From the NCBI GenBank assembly GCA_036877525.1, contig JAZGTH010000071.1:1077001-1141000 (forward strand): a stretch of DNA of 64,000 bases, read 5' to 3'. This document shows, in pieces, positions 30,750 to 42,984 of the stretch. A program made the translations under genes and the position numbers. The notes under the pieces were generated by a model. It ran no database searches. It saw only the letters and a program-made list of their open reading frames with translations, and was not told where the DNA came from. This DNA is from Chromobotia macracanthus (lineage: Eukaryota; Chordata; Actinopteri; Cypriniformes; Botiidae). How positions within the stretch are numbered: the first letter of the stretch is position 1; each line of letters begins with the position of its first letter.

Positions 30750-32008
30750 GAGACGTTACCAGATGAACACTGAAGTTCTCGCTCCGCAGGTCCAGCTGCA
30801 GGCCGGAGTTTATTAGCAGGTTTTTAATGTGTGCTTTATTGAATGTTTGTTAAACACAACAGCAAGCACACAGTTACAATGTCACTGTTTACATCTGTAA
30901 TGATGAATCAGATTAAAGTCTTTGTAACCTCTATCTTTGACTTCATTCATTTGTGTAGCAAACATTTAGAATTCATGGTCCTCAAAAAATAATTCAATAA
31001 ATATCTTTCCCTCAGGTGTATCCACATAGAATGACAATGTCCCCTTAAGTCACAAAGGTTAAACGTCAGGACCTTTCCTAAGAACTGTTTTCCATTAGCA
31101 GCTGCTCTTTTACACCTTATATTCAGATGGTGTGAGTGACACCAGAAAAGAAGGGAGAGCTCATTGTCTCATGTGGATTTACAGATGTAGATTTGTTGTG
31201 TGCTTAACAGGTTTGTTCAGTTTCATTTTGGAAATTTAAATGCACAGATTTGAACAAACTCGTAACCTATTTATAAACTTTGACTTCCACTTGAGCTGTG
31301 GCCTTCACGTTTTTCTGTGTGGCACTGCCTGTGTTTATTGAAATATCAAGGAGAAATCACAAGTTATGTATAAACAGACTGTTATTAGATTCCACTGATT
31401 TGTGTTAACCAGATTAAACCTCTAACAGTGTCTTGATGTTATACTACACACACACTCAATCAAATACATCTTCACACAAACAGCGTCTGGAGTTTTAAAA
31501 CAGAGTTTTAAGTAGTTTATCATAAACAATATTCTAAACCCTAATTTGACAAAAAGACAAGCAACGCCCCATTACAATCATTTTCCCAGTTCAACTGCAA
31601 TCAACAGGTGTGATGGAAATCCTATTTATGACCCTGAGAACAGACATCAGTACAGTGGGAATAACACCCTGTAATAACAGAGGGATGTTCCATTTATATA
31701 GCAAGGTTACAGTTTTATATAGTGGAATTCAGGTGTTAGGGATTGTAGGGTGTGGGCGGAGCCTGGTGCAACTGTGACAGACCCTTTTATTATAACAGTT
31801 TTTGAGTAGTCATTAGGTTGCCAATGCAGCTCCAAGGTCTCGTAAAATCAAGACTGGACGACTGCTGTGCTCTGTTGGTCGGCCTTCCAGACAACGTGGT
31901 CAAACCCCTGCAAATTATCCAGAAAGCAGCAGCACTCACAAGTAGCAGCAACTATTATGAGTAAATGAACACACAAGTGATCATTTATTCCTGCCAAATA
32001 AATACATG
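30750..32008. other. Intergenic region between aqp12 and the Ig cluster
   Basis: Contains the aqp12 3' UTR and the 3' flank of Ig gene A. A 48-bp block at 31533-31580 recurs at 44359-44408. A LINE reverse-transcriptase relic lies at 31842-31940. Confidence 0.55.
31842..31940 (+). mobile_element. LINE reverse-transcriptase fragment (L2/CR1-like)
   Basis: An open 33-codon stretch translates to a block with SRLDDCCALLVGLP and VVKPLQIIQKAAAL. This matches the C-terminal reverse-transcriptase signature SRLDYCNSLLAGLP...LQ.IQNAAAR of L2/CR1-type LINEs. Only this short segment is recognisable, so it is a 5'-truncated, dead copy. Confidence 0.65.
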
Positions 32009-35000
32009 TCAGATGTAACTTGTCTCCTGTTTCAGGGAGCAGTTTCCATTTGGAGCTGCTAGTGGTGCAGAAACCTCATTGTCTGATCTCTAAGAAAACA
32101 CAAACAATCACAAGGTTTAAAGAAAGTGAGTTTTCATCTTCCTATAGTGTTGATACTGCATTAAATCAATTCAAACATGGAGGTCCGAAAACCTACTAGG
32201 AAAAATAATCAATTTAAAATCATTTATCAATGGCAGTCGTGTTTTTAACATTATTTGCATCTCTACATTTATTACTGGTTAACATAACCGTTGTCAGAGA
32301 GATACAGTAATCATATAAATACGGTATCTTACCACACTATTGTTTATGTGATTCATAAGCATTCCCTCTGGGTCTTGAACTGTAAAATAAAAAATATGCA
32401 ACAAAACGGTCAATTAAAACAAGTCAAAAGACAGACTTGTTGATTCTCTGATACATGCTCTAGAGCGCCCCCTTCCTGCAGACTTGAGTTAGGTTCATTC
32501 TAATCAAATACTTGTACAAGTTAATCAAGGTCTTGGGTGATAAGTGAAGAAGGTCTGTGTTTAACAGGAGGGTTGATAAGCTTGCACAAGATTTGACAAT
32601 TATTATTACCGTAATACTTACCCTGTTGTGTTGCTGCTCTTTTTTTCATGATAAAAACCGCTACACTGATGATCAAAACCACTGGTGCTGCTACACAGAT
32701 CCAGAGAGCAGTCTGATTAAAACCTGGACATTGTAAGAAATGCAGGTTTGGGTAAGTAAATTGAATTTGAACTTAAACACCCAACCACATGTTAGTTATC
32801 TGCTACACATCTATGTCCACAGCCGATGTGTGTGATGATCTTAATCATTTGTGACATATTTAGGTTTATTTTTCTACTCAAACACTGGATTAAGCCTGTT
32901 GGGTCACACTTATTGTGCTGATCACTTCTCTCTGAGTTACTTGTTATCTGTTTGAATGCTTTAGGATTCAGCATTTTTCAACATAGCCAAATTGATGCAT
33001 TTTGATCTACTACCAATACAGTACTGCACATTGTTGTATTTTATACAACACAACATACATTTGGACAAATAGTTGTCATACTGTCATATAAATAGCTGAT
33101 ACACTCCACTAAAAACAGTTATTTAAATCATATATTACAATTATTGTCTTTTTCAGTTGTAATGTTCAGGTGAGCAGAATAGCTTAGTGAACAAAAATGA
33201 ATGTCATCATCAGCCATGCTGATATTACAAAAGCAATCTTGCTTGAGTGACACTTTAAATATCACTACTTCCATAAAAAATGTATATGTAACTGCTTACA
33301 TACCTGAAGACAGCTGACAGACGTCAGAGATGTGGAGATGTTGAGTCTGGTTTGTGACTGGATTCTTCACCACACAGCTGTATGTGCTGTTATCCTGATA
33401 TTCCACCTCCAGAGGTAGAGAGAGTCTGATGTTGAGATCAGACACACTGATGCTGGAGAATAAACTGTTGCCTTTGTACCAGGAGAGAGTCACATGTGTC
33501 ACATTCATCACTGAACACACTAACACACATCTGGAGCTTGAGGAAGAGTTTTGTGGAGACGCTTTGGTGATGTTAGGAACAGGCAGATGAGCTGGAGAAC
33601 AAGAGAGAGAAAGTGAAATGTTCAGTGGGCCTCTCTTCTAAGACAACATACACAAAGACAACCCCCACACCCTCCCACATACACACCCAACCAGCAATTG
33701 TCAGACAGTTGTTTACCTTTTATATCACTTTTGAAAATGATTGAAAATAATGGAATAAAAATAATGTTAGTTTCATTTAAAAGGAAACAAACTGTAAACA
33801 AAAATGTAACCATTGCTTCTTACATATTGTTGTAAGAAGCAGTGTTCTATTACAATATAACACTTTTATTATCACTACTGTTACACTACATAACGCATCT
33901 GCAGTGCGCACACATTGTGCTTATGCAGTCAAATACAGTGAACCTGCGCAGGAGAGAACAATCTCCAGGTTTTTGTTTGTGTGAATCAAGAGTAATACAG
34001 CACTATAGTACTGTATCTGTTTGGTGTCCAAAGATCAACTGTGAACTAAAAATGCAGTTTCAGTCCAGTGGCGCAGTCTCAATCTAACCCCCTATAATAA
34101 CCTCTATAATATCTGACTGACAACTGTATTCTGCTGCTGTGTGAACAAACGTGGCCTTTAATTGTTTCCCTGCTGCACAGAGACTATTGCTGCATCCCAA
34201 TTCACCTGCTTACACACTCACCTATCTGTGTGTTACTATGCCTTAAATGTACTGTAAGTAAACGTTAAACTACACAGTTTAGTGCGCAGCAAAAGACTAT
34301 GCAAGTACTGGGACATACTAACACATAATGGAAGTGACTGTTGAATGTACCGGATATTTTTAATATTCCATGTGTGCCTCCCTTTAATGCTCTGGCACAA
34401 AATCTGGAGGTGAGCCCCACACTTTGAAAACTCCTGCTGTATGTTATGGTTTTATTTTACATGGTGTAGATACAGCAGCTGCTAATGTGCACATAATCGT
34501 TCTGAGACTTAAATTGTACGAGTAAGAACACATCCCTACAATCTAGAAGAAGAGATGATAAAACATATTCCATCAACTCACCATAGACAGTAACATTGAA
34601 TGTCTTGTTTGAAGGGTCTCTGCCATCGATAATATCCAGTTTATAAAGCCCAGAGTCTGTGATTGTGATGTTTGTGATGTTCAGAGATCCAGTATGATTG
34701 TCCATCTTCAGTCTGCCTTTGAGTTTTCCATCATATACGACAGGGTTCATATTATAAGCCCTATGTATTTCAGCTATACGAGTCTCTTGAGGTCCAAGCC
34801 ACACTATCTGCTGATCTGTCTGTATATCAGTAACATCACTGGGTAGAGAGACAGAATCTCCCTCCATCACTGACACTGTCTTCACTTCACCTGCATCACC
34901 AAACACACCTGAAATACATTTAGAAAATGTTTCTCAATGTTAATGAAATGCAGGAAATAGATAGTATGACAACAGATCTAGGAAAGTAAATATGAATAAA

Positions 35001-38000
35001 TACAATACTGAAATGAAAGCTAAATCTTCTAAATTAATCATGAATGAGAAGTTACATGAGAGAGACTTTTTGATATTTAATACATAAGAGACTTTATATA
35101 AGATACTCTGACTGGTATGTAGAGAAGAAAACTTAAAAGGTGAATAGAAAAAGTGTGTGTTGTGGACAGAATGAAACAATTCAAACAATTTAACCGCATG
35201 TGGTGGGTGATGCACTCTTATGCACACAGACCACTGAAGACCACAATGAACAAGTTAAAAATAGAATTGTGTAATTTATACAATTTTGAAAATATACTCC
35301 TGCTACATTTTTAAATGTTCATTTAAATCTTGTTCAGATAAACACTGCAAAAGAGGAACGTTTGGTTGAAATTGTCATTTTTGTTTTATTCTGTGGTTGT
35401 AACAGGAGGGTTTTTATGCCTGATCAAAAGTGATCAGGAACTATCTAAACTACTGTTCAGTATTAGTTTGTCAGAGGTTGTTGAAATAACACACAATGGA
35501 CTGTAGGCGTCTGGTTTATTTCTGGAACAGCAAAGGTCCACTTTCATTGGCTGAATCAACAAGCCACTAAACTTACCACAACTCAACCTGTCTCAGAGAT
35601 CTGTCAGAGGTCTGTCAGAGATGTCTGTGTGGAGTTTTGTCCTGCTTTGCGTCTGTTTGCAGGGTAAGATTTTCCCTTTCATTTTAATTATGGATTGATA
35701 TACCTCTAATTATTATTTGTCTTTGTTAATGAATCAGACGTTTCCTGCTATGTAGTATTTGTGTTAGAGTTACAGAGAACTTTGAAATGAAACTGTTGAA
35801 ACCATTTCCTGATGTTAGACACTTCCTTTGTAGAGCTTTTTAAATACATTGAAAAATGGAGGCTGTTGTCTTACTTGTACTGTTCTAAAGACTCATTTGT
35901 GTTTAATGTACCAGGTGTGGAGACAGGTGAAGTGAAGACAGTGTCAGTGACGGAGGGACATTCTGTCTCTCTACACACTCATCTTACTGACCTACAGAGA
36001 GATGATCAGATATTGTGGAGGTTTGGACCTAAACGTGTCCGCATTGCTGAAATCTATAAACAGAACGTCCCAACATATGATGGGAGATTCAGAGACAGAC
36101 TGAAGCTGGACAGTCAGACTGGATCTCTGACCATCACAAACATCACAATCACAGACTCTGGATTTTATCAACTACAGATCTTCAGTAACAGAGGAACCTC
36201 AGAAAAGACATTCTGGATCTCTGTCTATGGTGAGTAAAGTGACTAATCTGCTTAGTGCAGGGGTTTCACACTGTACAGTTGTTTCTATGTGATTGTTTAT
36301 GATAAGTAATTTGTTTATGTGTAACACCACAAATTGAGCTTTTTAAATAAACTTTTTCCCAGTTCAATGTTACTGACACACCAAGAAGGATTTAGCAAAG
36401 ACTGAACTTCTTCTGCTGAGACAGAAAATGTACATGTAGCGCCCCCTCTCTCCCTCTCTGTGCTTACTGGCCTCTAGCACCACGGCTGCTACTCTGTGCT
36501 GTGTTGTGTGTGTTCGTGGATGGTGGTAGAAAATAGATGCGGACACAAAGAGGTTCGGGATCGTGGCTTGACCGTTTATTCCACAGCACGCCGTCTATAG
36601 TGTTGATCACATGAACTGAAGAAAAGATGCCGCACTACATGCGTATCAACACAACGGTACATCAGGAGGCTCAAACAGTGCTAAAGATATTTGAATCTGC
36701 CCTAAAACAACAATGTCATAACGATATCTTGTGGACACCACAATACACTGCCCTACAGACACAAGCAAATTATGTTTGTTTACTGTCTGATTTATACAGG
36801 TAATACTGCAACACTAATTGTGTCTGCCACAGACAGATTTTCTGAATAAGCTGCATTTTGCAACAACATAATTTAGAGCCGTGTTTTCACTGAACTGAAT
36901 GGCAATGACTTACATATGTCTGGCAAAGCAAAAAAACAGCAGATAGAGTTGGTCACTGTGGATAGTGAGTGAAGACAATAGTGTTTTGCACTGAAGCCTA
37001 ATATTTTTAGTCAAGCTGTAACTTACACATGGCTGGTGCAACCAGCCCTAGACCTTAGTTCAGCTTATGACAGTTTTTCATAACATATTTTCCAGCTCAT
37101 CTGCCGGTTCCTGTCATCAGCAGAGTCTCTCCACAAAACTCTTCATCATCAGAAAGATCTTCAAGCTCCAGATGTGTGTTAGTGTGTTCAGTGATGAATG
37201 TGACACATGTGACTCTCTCCTGGTACAAAGACAACAGTTTATTCTCCAACATCAGTGTGTCTGATCTCAACATCAGACTCTCTCTACCTCTGGAGGTGGA
37301 ATATCAGGATAACAGCACATACAGCTGTGTGGTGAAGAATCCAGTCACAAACCAGACTCAACATCTCCACATCTCTGATGTCTGTCAGCCGTGTTCAGGT
37401 ATGTTTATGGTATGTTTCAGACTATAATCTAAGTCATTGTTTAAATATGTTTATAATAAATAAGGTTATAAAGGGTTAATCACTTTGTGCTGTGTCTAAG
37501 TACAACCAGAGACTGAGAGTCTGTAGATGCTGTTCTATATGACAAATGTTTTCGTTTTGTCTAGACCCTATCCAGTGCTGTAGTTTTACTGAAGCTGTGA
37601 TCCGATTGGTCATCTCTGCTCTGATGGGTGTGGTTACTATTGCAGTATTGGTTGATCACTTTCGATCTGTCAGAGTTGAACGGGAGGGAAGAAAACAGAC
37701 ATCACCATCAGTGATTGACTGATGTAAAATCTCTTCTTACTGTTAATTAAGCCTCAAAGATAAAGGATGTGTTTTTCACATATAATTTAAAACATCTACA
37801 AGTAAGTGAGTTACATATTCATTTGAGTTACTCAACTGATTTCTTACCAGTTCACCTCTTCAGCTTCCTCATCCTCCCTCACTGCTCTAAGATTGAATTA
37901 ATTGTGTCACACTGACTTTACTGACATAAATCAATACTCATTATCTGAGCATCATCTGTGTTCCCTCACACTAACCCATACAAACCATAAAATACGCATT

Positions 38001-38896
38001 ATTATACAAATGTGTGTAAACTATTTATTTGCTTCTGAGTTCATTAAATGAGCTGTACAGAATCACCCTTTCATAACTGGAAGTGCTGCAAAGTCAGTCA
38101 ATGATTTAGGTTGTGATTAGGTTCTCTAAAAACCAGCAAACGACACATTAATGTGTTTAGACATTCCTCAATCCTGTTATACTAAACCTATTAATCACAT
38201 ATAAAGTATACATTTTCTATCATATATTATATTTTATCATACTTTGTTAGGTCAGGATATAAGTGTAAAAGCTTTAATGGTTAGGGGGACAGGTTAACAG
38301 TTCACACTGTAGTCTGTTCCTAACTGGAACAAGCAGCGCCCGATTAAGTGCCCTCAACTGTTCCCCGGTCTGTACAGCACCGTCTTCACACCTGCTGCGG
38401 TGAATACAACCCTGTCCGACTAACTTAAACTACAGAAGTTACAGAGACTCAACAAGTCTGAAGTGTGTTTGCTCTTCCTTTAACTCACTCGAGTTATTAG
38501 GTTTAAATGAACTCTGACTAGCGGACAAGTGAGACGCGTCCGCAGGCCCGGACACAGACAGAACCGCGGCCGTCTGATCTGAGGGGCAACAGGTGAGATC
38601 CTGCCCGAGAGGGGCTCGAGGTCCCAGAGGTCGACCAAGCGGGTACCCACCGTGGTTTTGGTACCCACCGATATACGATGCGTACCTGCTGGTTAATAAA
38701 CGTTATTCCTGATGCTCTCGAACCCTCCGCGGTTTCTAATCCGACGAGCGCGGCGTGACAGACCGAACAGCGCAAAGTTTTAACCCACCGGCTGAACTCT
38801 GAAGTGTGTGTAAGGAGCCAGAAAGTGTTTCTTACCCCTCACTGTGAGCAGCATGAGCAGCACCCGAAGCGCCAGAGGAGCATCCGACGGGGACAT
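32009..38896 (-). CDS. Ig gene A: CD2/SLAM-family-like receptor (V-C2-TM-tail)
   Basis: Predicted type I surface adhesion/recognition receptor of the CD2/SLAM (CD48-like) family. Six minus-strand exons: leader 38836-38896, V 34582-34908, C2 33304-33591, TM 32622-32723, tail 32333-32379 and 32009-32089. Total 906 nt, 301 residues, all phases consistent. The leader encodes MSPSDAPLALRVLLMLLTVR, a good signal peptide. The V-set domain (SVMEGDSVSLPSDVTDIQ ... TGSLNITNITITDSGLYKL) lacks the B- and F-strand cysteines, as in CD2-family distal domains. The C2 domain has four cysteines (RCVLVC, YSCVV, DVC). The hydrophobic segment ICVAAPVVLIISVAVFIM is followed by KKRAATQQ. The tail ends ETSYI; a full ITSM is absent. 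The link of this leader to the V exon is inferred from matching phase and the absence of a nearer leader. If right, intron 1 contains gene B on the other strand. Confidence 0.72.
35621..37722 (+). CDS. Ig gene B: CD2/SLAM-family-like receptor (V-C2-TM)
   Basis: Exons: leader 35621-35663 (MSVWSFVLLCVCLQ), V 35915-36229, C2 37096-37398 and TM/tail 37565-37722. Total 819 nt, 272 residues, every junction GT-AG in phase 1. The V domain begins GVETGEVKTVSVTEGHSVSL, has the WRFGP and DRLKLDSQTGSLTITNIT motifs, and carries no cysteine pair. The C2 domain has four cysteines and sites NVTH, NSTY and NQTQ for N-glycosylation. The transmembrane segment is AVIRLVISALMGVVTIAVLV, followed by a short basic tail ending TSPSVID with no tyrosine. 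The V-C2 intron (867 bp) is much longer than in sister genes because of a probable LTR insertion. The role (cell-cell recognition on leukocytes) is inferred from the family. Confidence 0.85.
36435..36757 (-). mobile_element. Probable solo LTR in the V-C2 intron of gene B
   Basis: A 323-bp block bounded by TGTAG and CTACA, the TG...CA form of LTR ends. On the minus strand it carries an AATAAA signal (plus-strand TTTATT near 36578) at a suitable place before the 3' end. Base composition differs from the flanks. A clear target-site duplication is not visible (GTACA against GACAC), so assignment is tentative. No internal coding region is present. Confidence 0.5.
37723..38835. other. Region between gene B and the gene A leader
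   Basis: Inside intron 1 of gene A as modelled. The left part is plain AT-rich sequence. From about 38330 it becomes GC- and CpG-rich. A block at 38627-38651 is nearly repeated at 39603-39627. The segment with AATAAA near 38695 resembles a retroelement end, but its borders are unclear. Confidence 0.45.
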
Positions 38897-38927
38897 CTTC
38901 ACACTGCGTGTATGAGCGGGCGCGCCT

Positions 38928-38936
38928 CTTTATATA
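38928..38936 (-). promoter_or_regulatory. TATA box upstream of the gene A leader
   Basis: On the minus strand TATATAAAG lies 32-40 bases before the leader ATG (38894-38896), in a GC-rich flank. This is a classic TATA arrangement with a very short 5' UTR and supports 38836-38896 as a real first exon. Confidence 0.55.
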
Positions 38937-38987
38937 CTCGCGGAGAAAGGCGGAGCCTTACGCACCACGTTACGCAAGACTGCCGGT

Positions 38988-39483
38988 GACTTAAACTTGA
39001 TTTAAACTTCACTTAAACTTGACTTAAACTTGATTTAAACTTCACTTAAACTTGATTTAAACTTGACTTAAACTTGATTTAAACTTCACTTAAACTTGAC
39101 TTAAACTTCACTTAAACTTCACTTAAACTTGACTTAAACTTGATTTAAACTTCACTTAAACTTCATTTAAACTTGACTTAAACTTCACTTAAACTTGACT
39201 TAAACTTCACTTAAACTTAATTTAAACTTCACTTAAACTTCACTTAAACTTCATTTAAACTTCACTTAAACTTCACTTAAACTTCACTTAAACTTCATTT
39301 AAACTTGACTTAAACTTGACTTAAACTTCACTTAAACTTCACTTAAACTTGACTTAAACTTCACTTAAACTTCACTTAAACTTCATTTAAACTTGACTTA
39401 AACTTCACTTAAACTTCACTTAAACTTCATTTAAACTTGACTTAAACTTGATTTAAACTTGACATAAACTTGACTTAAACTTG
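38988..39483. repeat. Minisatellite array, 11-bp unit
   Basis: About 45 tandem copies of ACTTAAACTTG and one-base variants (ATTTAAACTTG, ACTTAAACTTC) spanning roughly 496 bp. It sits between the divergent leader-like segments of gene A and gene C. Confidence 0.95.
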
Positions 39484-41010
39484 TTGAAACTAATGAGTCG
39501 CCGACCGTCTTGAGGTCGTAACCGAATGAAGTGCGACCTCCCTGCGGGGGAGTCCAGGGAACCAAGAGGGGCGCGGGTGTGAAAGCGACCCTCGGGCACA
39601 CGGAGGTCGACCAAGAGGGTATCCACCTTGGGCTACTCTTCACGGCCTTACATCGACCCCCTCCGGGTCGGGGTTTCCACCCTCCGAGCGGCCTCGTCCG
39701 CTCACGCCGCGACACACTCCTCTGTGTTCAGTGAAGCTGGAGGAGAGTGCGGCGATGCAGCGAGAGACCGCCGTGTCCTCTGGTTTGTCTTCCCGGTCAC
39801 AGTGAGCGGTAAGAGCGGCACACACAGCATTACTGCGCCGCTTCTGTCTGCGGCTCTTTGTACAACAGTGCATGTCAGGCTTTCTTTCTGACTTCCACGA
39901 ATGCTGTTTAAAGTGTGGGGCCGAGGCTGTGATCAGACATGGTTTATTAATGTGTCTGTGGTCATTTGTATTTATTGTCACCACTCAACAGACTGTGTTA
40001 ACAGAGTTGAAGAGAGATGAGAAGGATAGCGACCTGCAGCCTTTTATAGTTATTTTCTGGATCTGTACGTGATCCCTTCACTATGTCCCGTTTGTATTGT
40101 CTGTTTAAGCATTAATAAAATTAAAAAACAACAGACTTTACACTCAGTCCCTGACTGATGTACATACGATCAGCCTTTTGTATCTCTTTCTTTGCCGTTT
40201 CATGCTTTAAAAACGTATAAAATCAAATAAATATAGACTGTAGCTCATGAGGTATTCCTAATATGAATACATTGACGCGCTTCCGCTATTCCCACCGTAA
40301 CGCACTGAAGGTGTTGTACTCTTTATCGGTCTGCATTTCGCCTTGTCGTGTATTTATTGTAAATGCGATCATTCTCTAACAATTGAGCAATCTCACTGTG
40401 CGACCTTTTTTAGGGAAAGGTGAAATTATTTTGTAATCGATGCTATATCTGTGCTCTTGTATTTGCATTTTAGGGGCGACCTGAGAGCAATAGCTGGTAT
40501 TCATCTCAGTCAAAGCTTAGGGGGTATTTACTCTGGGTTCGAGCCAAATTCCGTCTGCAACATGATGTAGTAGTAACACAACATTTCATTCATCGAGGTC
40601 TGTCTTTAAAAGCTGCCAGTGTGTAGCTCTGTAGGAACAACTCTTGCAGAGCAGGATTTGACATTGTTGTAATACTTATCCTGCTGCTTCCAGAATCAAG
40701 ACCAAAACCTCACCAGGTATCCAAACAGGAACGTGTTAGTGGATGCGTAAAACTCAGACACCAGTACACAAAATATCTGAAAATAATCAAATCTAATACA
40801 GTTTAATTTGAACAGTTGCACCTTAACCATGTTCTGTGTTTGTGTTAATGTCTCTGTGATTGTATTAACTGGACTGTGTTCACTAGAAACAACTGCAGTA
40901 ACTCAATTATATATTACAATTATTACACTTAAAATAATGCACGTGACAACCTGCACCACAGTCCCCAGATCAGATAAAATGTGTCAGGCGAGCAGAATCA
41001 CTCACGATTA
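39484..41010. other. GC-rich flank and spacer upstream of gene C
   Basis: A CpG-rich block (39500-39850) includes a repeat of the 38.6-kb motif at 39603-39627. A segment near 39753-39798 would encode a hydrophobic leader-like VLWFVFPVTVSG before GTAAGA, in the right phase for a V exon, but it has no in-frame ATG. The only nearby ATG (39754) is in another frame that stops at once. The rest is featureless. Confidence 0.4.
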
Positions 41011-41600
41011 TAAAGTGTAAAGAGATCATAAAGTGTAAAGAGATTATAAAGTGTAAAGAGATTATAAAGTGTAAAGAGATTATAATGTGTAAAGAGATCA
41101 TAACGTGTAAAGAGATTATAACGTGTAAAGAGATTATAATGTGTAAAGAGATCATAACGTGTAAAGAGATTATAACGTGTAAAGAGATTATAACGTGTAA
41201 AGAGATCATAAAGTGTAAAGAGATTATAAAGTGTAAAGTGATCATAAAGTGTAAAGAGATCATAAAGTGTAAAGAGATCATAAAGTGTAAAGAGATTATG
41301 AAGTGTAAAGAGATCATGAAGTGTAAAGAGATCATAAAGTGTAAAGAGATCATAAAGTGTAAAGAGATTATGAAGTGTAAAGAGATTATGAAGTGAAAAG
41401 AGATTATGAAGTGAAAAGAGATTATAACGTGTAAAGAGATTATAACCTGTAAAGAGATTATAACGTGTAAAGAGATTTTAACGTGTAAAGAGATCATAAC
41501 GTGTAAAGAGATTATAACGTGTAAAGAGATTATAACGTGTAAAGAGATTATAACCTGTAAAGAGATTATAACGTGTAAAGAGATCATAACGTATAAAGAG
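41011..41600. repeat. Minisatellite array, 18-bp unit
   Basis: About 32 tandem copies of a unit like ATAAAGTGTAAAGAGATC, with internal variants (AACGTG, ATGAAG). The 18-bp period keeps frames open on both strands, giving artificial repeat ORFs (CKEIIT and ISLHVI repeats). Confidence 0.95.
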
Positions 41601-41938
41601 ATTAAGAGATCAAGAGATTTCTGTTTGTTTCAGTTTGACTGTTTTTTTTTTTTCAACGAGATTATTTACACTGAATACTGAAAACTAGCAGGTGATTTTA
41701 ATGTCGTGTAAAGAGATCAGGTAATCCATCATCTACAGACTGTGTAAAGAGATTATACAGTATTTTGAGGAATGCACAAATAAAAAAAAAATTTATTTTT
41801 TTTTTCCCACGTGAAAGAGCAATAACAGAACACGCGCAGAGAGAAACTCACAAATGGGCATTTCTCTTTATCATGTGTGATAGAGATTATGATTGAGCCA
41901 CACAGTATTATTTGATGAAATCTCTCTGTGTTGTTCAG

Positions 41939-42484
41939 GTGTGTGTGGTGATGAAGTGAAGACAGTGTCAGTGATGGAGGGACATTCTGTCTCTCTGAAC
42001 ACTGATCTTACTGAAATACAGACAGATCATCTGATAGTGTGGATGTCTGAATCTCAAGGGACTTCAATAGCTCAAGTCTATAAACAGGACATTTTGAACA
42101 TTATGTGTGATGATGATTTTGATGAGAGATTCAGAGACAGACTGAAGCTGGACAGTCAGACTGGATCTCTGACCATCACAAACATCAGAATCACAGACTC
42201 TGGACTTTATAAACTACAGATCTTCAGTAACAGAGGAACCTCAGTCAAGAGATTCAATGTTACTGGTCTGGTGAGAATGCTAAATGTAAAACTGTACTAA
42301 ATTATTGGTTTTATCATGACACAGAATGAGGGAAGAATCTTTTGGTAATGTTGGCATTTACTTTTAGCTTTTTAAAACTTTTTAACTCTGTACCTCTGGA
42401 GGTGGAATATCAGGATAAACAATCCAACAATCACAAACCAGACTCAACATCTCCACATCACTGATGTGTGTCAGCTGTGTTCAG
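41939..42484 (+). pseudogene. Ig gene C: decayed CD2/SLAM-like V-C2 copy
   Basis: The V exon at 41939-42270 is open (GVCGDEVKTVSVMEGHSVSL ... DRLKLDSQTGSLTITNIR) and has a good acceptor. Its 3' end has changed, though: the usual ACT GTC TAT G|GTGAGT has become ACTGGTCTG|GTGAGA, which shifts the splice phase from 1 to 0. Downstream, 42387-42484 is a truncated C2 exon. It begins only at the LPLEVEYQD part, has lost the segment coding for STYSCVV (including the key cysteine), and is frame-shifted before the donor TCAG|GTATGT. No transmembrane exon was found. The nearest leader-like sequence (about 39753-39798) lacks an ATG. These defects make it a pseudogene. Confidence 0.75.
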
Positions 42485-42984
42485 GTATGTTAACAGTAAT
42501 GTTAATGTTAGTGTGATATTAATATTTCTGTCAGTTTTTAACAGACATCATATCAGCACGAGGACAGACTCATGAGAGCTGTGACGTATCAGGACACAAC
42601 ACAGTGACACTTAAGCTGAAGACACAGCATTTATTCTGCATTATTATGAATATGAGTAACATGTACTTATAACTGCAGTTCAGAAATCTGGTTTGAAAAT
42701 CTGAACTGTGGATTTGTTTTGTGCTGGTTCACTGAACTGAATGAATACACTTGTTCTGTTGATCGGCTTGTTCTTGATGTTAGTTTGAGTCTAACTAAAC
42801 AGATGTGGTTTATTCTGCTTGATGGATGCATGAGACTGTCAGTCAGAATGTGTGTTGTGGAAAATGTGGTTTCATCTCATGTTCACAAATCAACTTCCTA
42901 CTGAGAACACAAACGTGTCACACGCACACAGAAGAGAGTTCATTTAACAGAATCAAATCTTTCCACTGATTAATGTTTAGCAAA

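Noticed and set aside
34940..35227. 95-residue hydrophobic minus-strand frame next to gene A as a possible leader
   Set aside because: No donor site in the right phase follows a signal-peptide-like segment here. The TATA-associated leader at 38836-38896 fits better.
39628..39891. 87-residue plus-strand frame containing a hydrophobic leader-like end
   Set aside because: It starts without an ATG and only its last 12 or so codons before GTAAGA look like a signal peptide. I mention it as a possible dead leader for gene C but do not call a gene.
40970..41587. 205-residue open frame of ISLHVI repeats on the minus strand (and its plus-strand mirror)
   Set aside because: The 18-bp minisatellite has a period divisible by three, so all frames lacking a stop in one unit stay open. 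There is no domain, splice context or start context.
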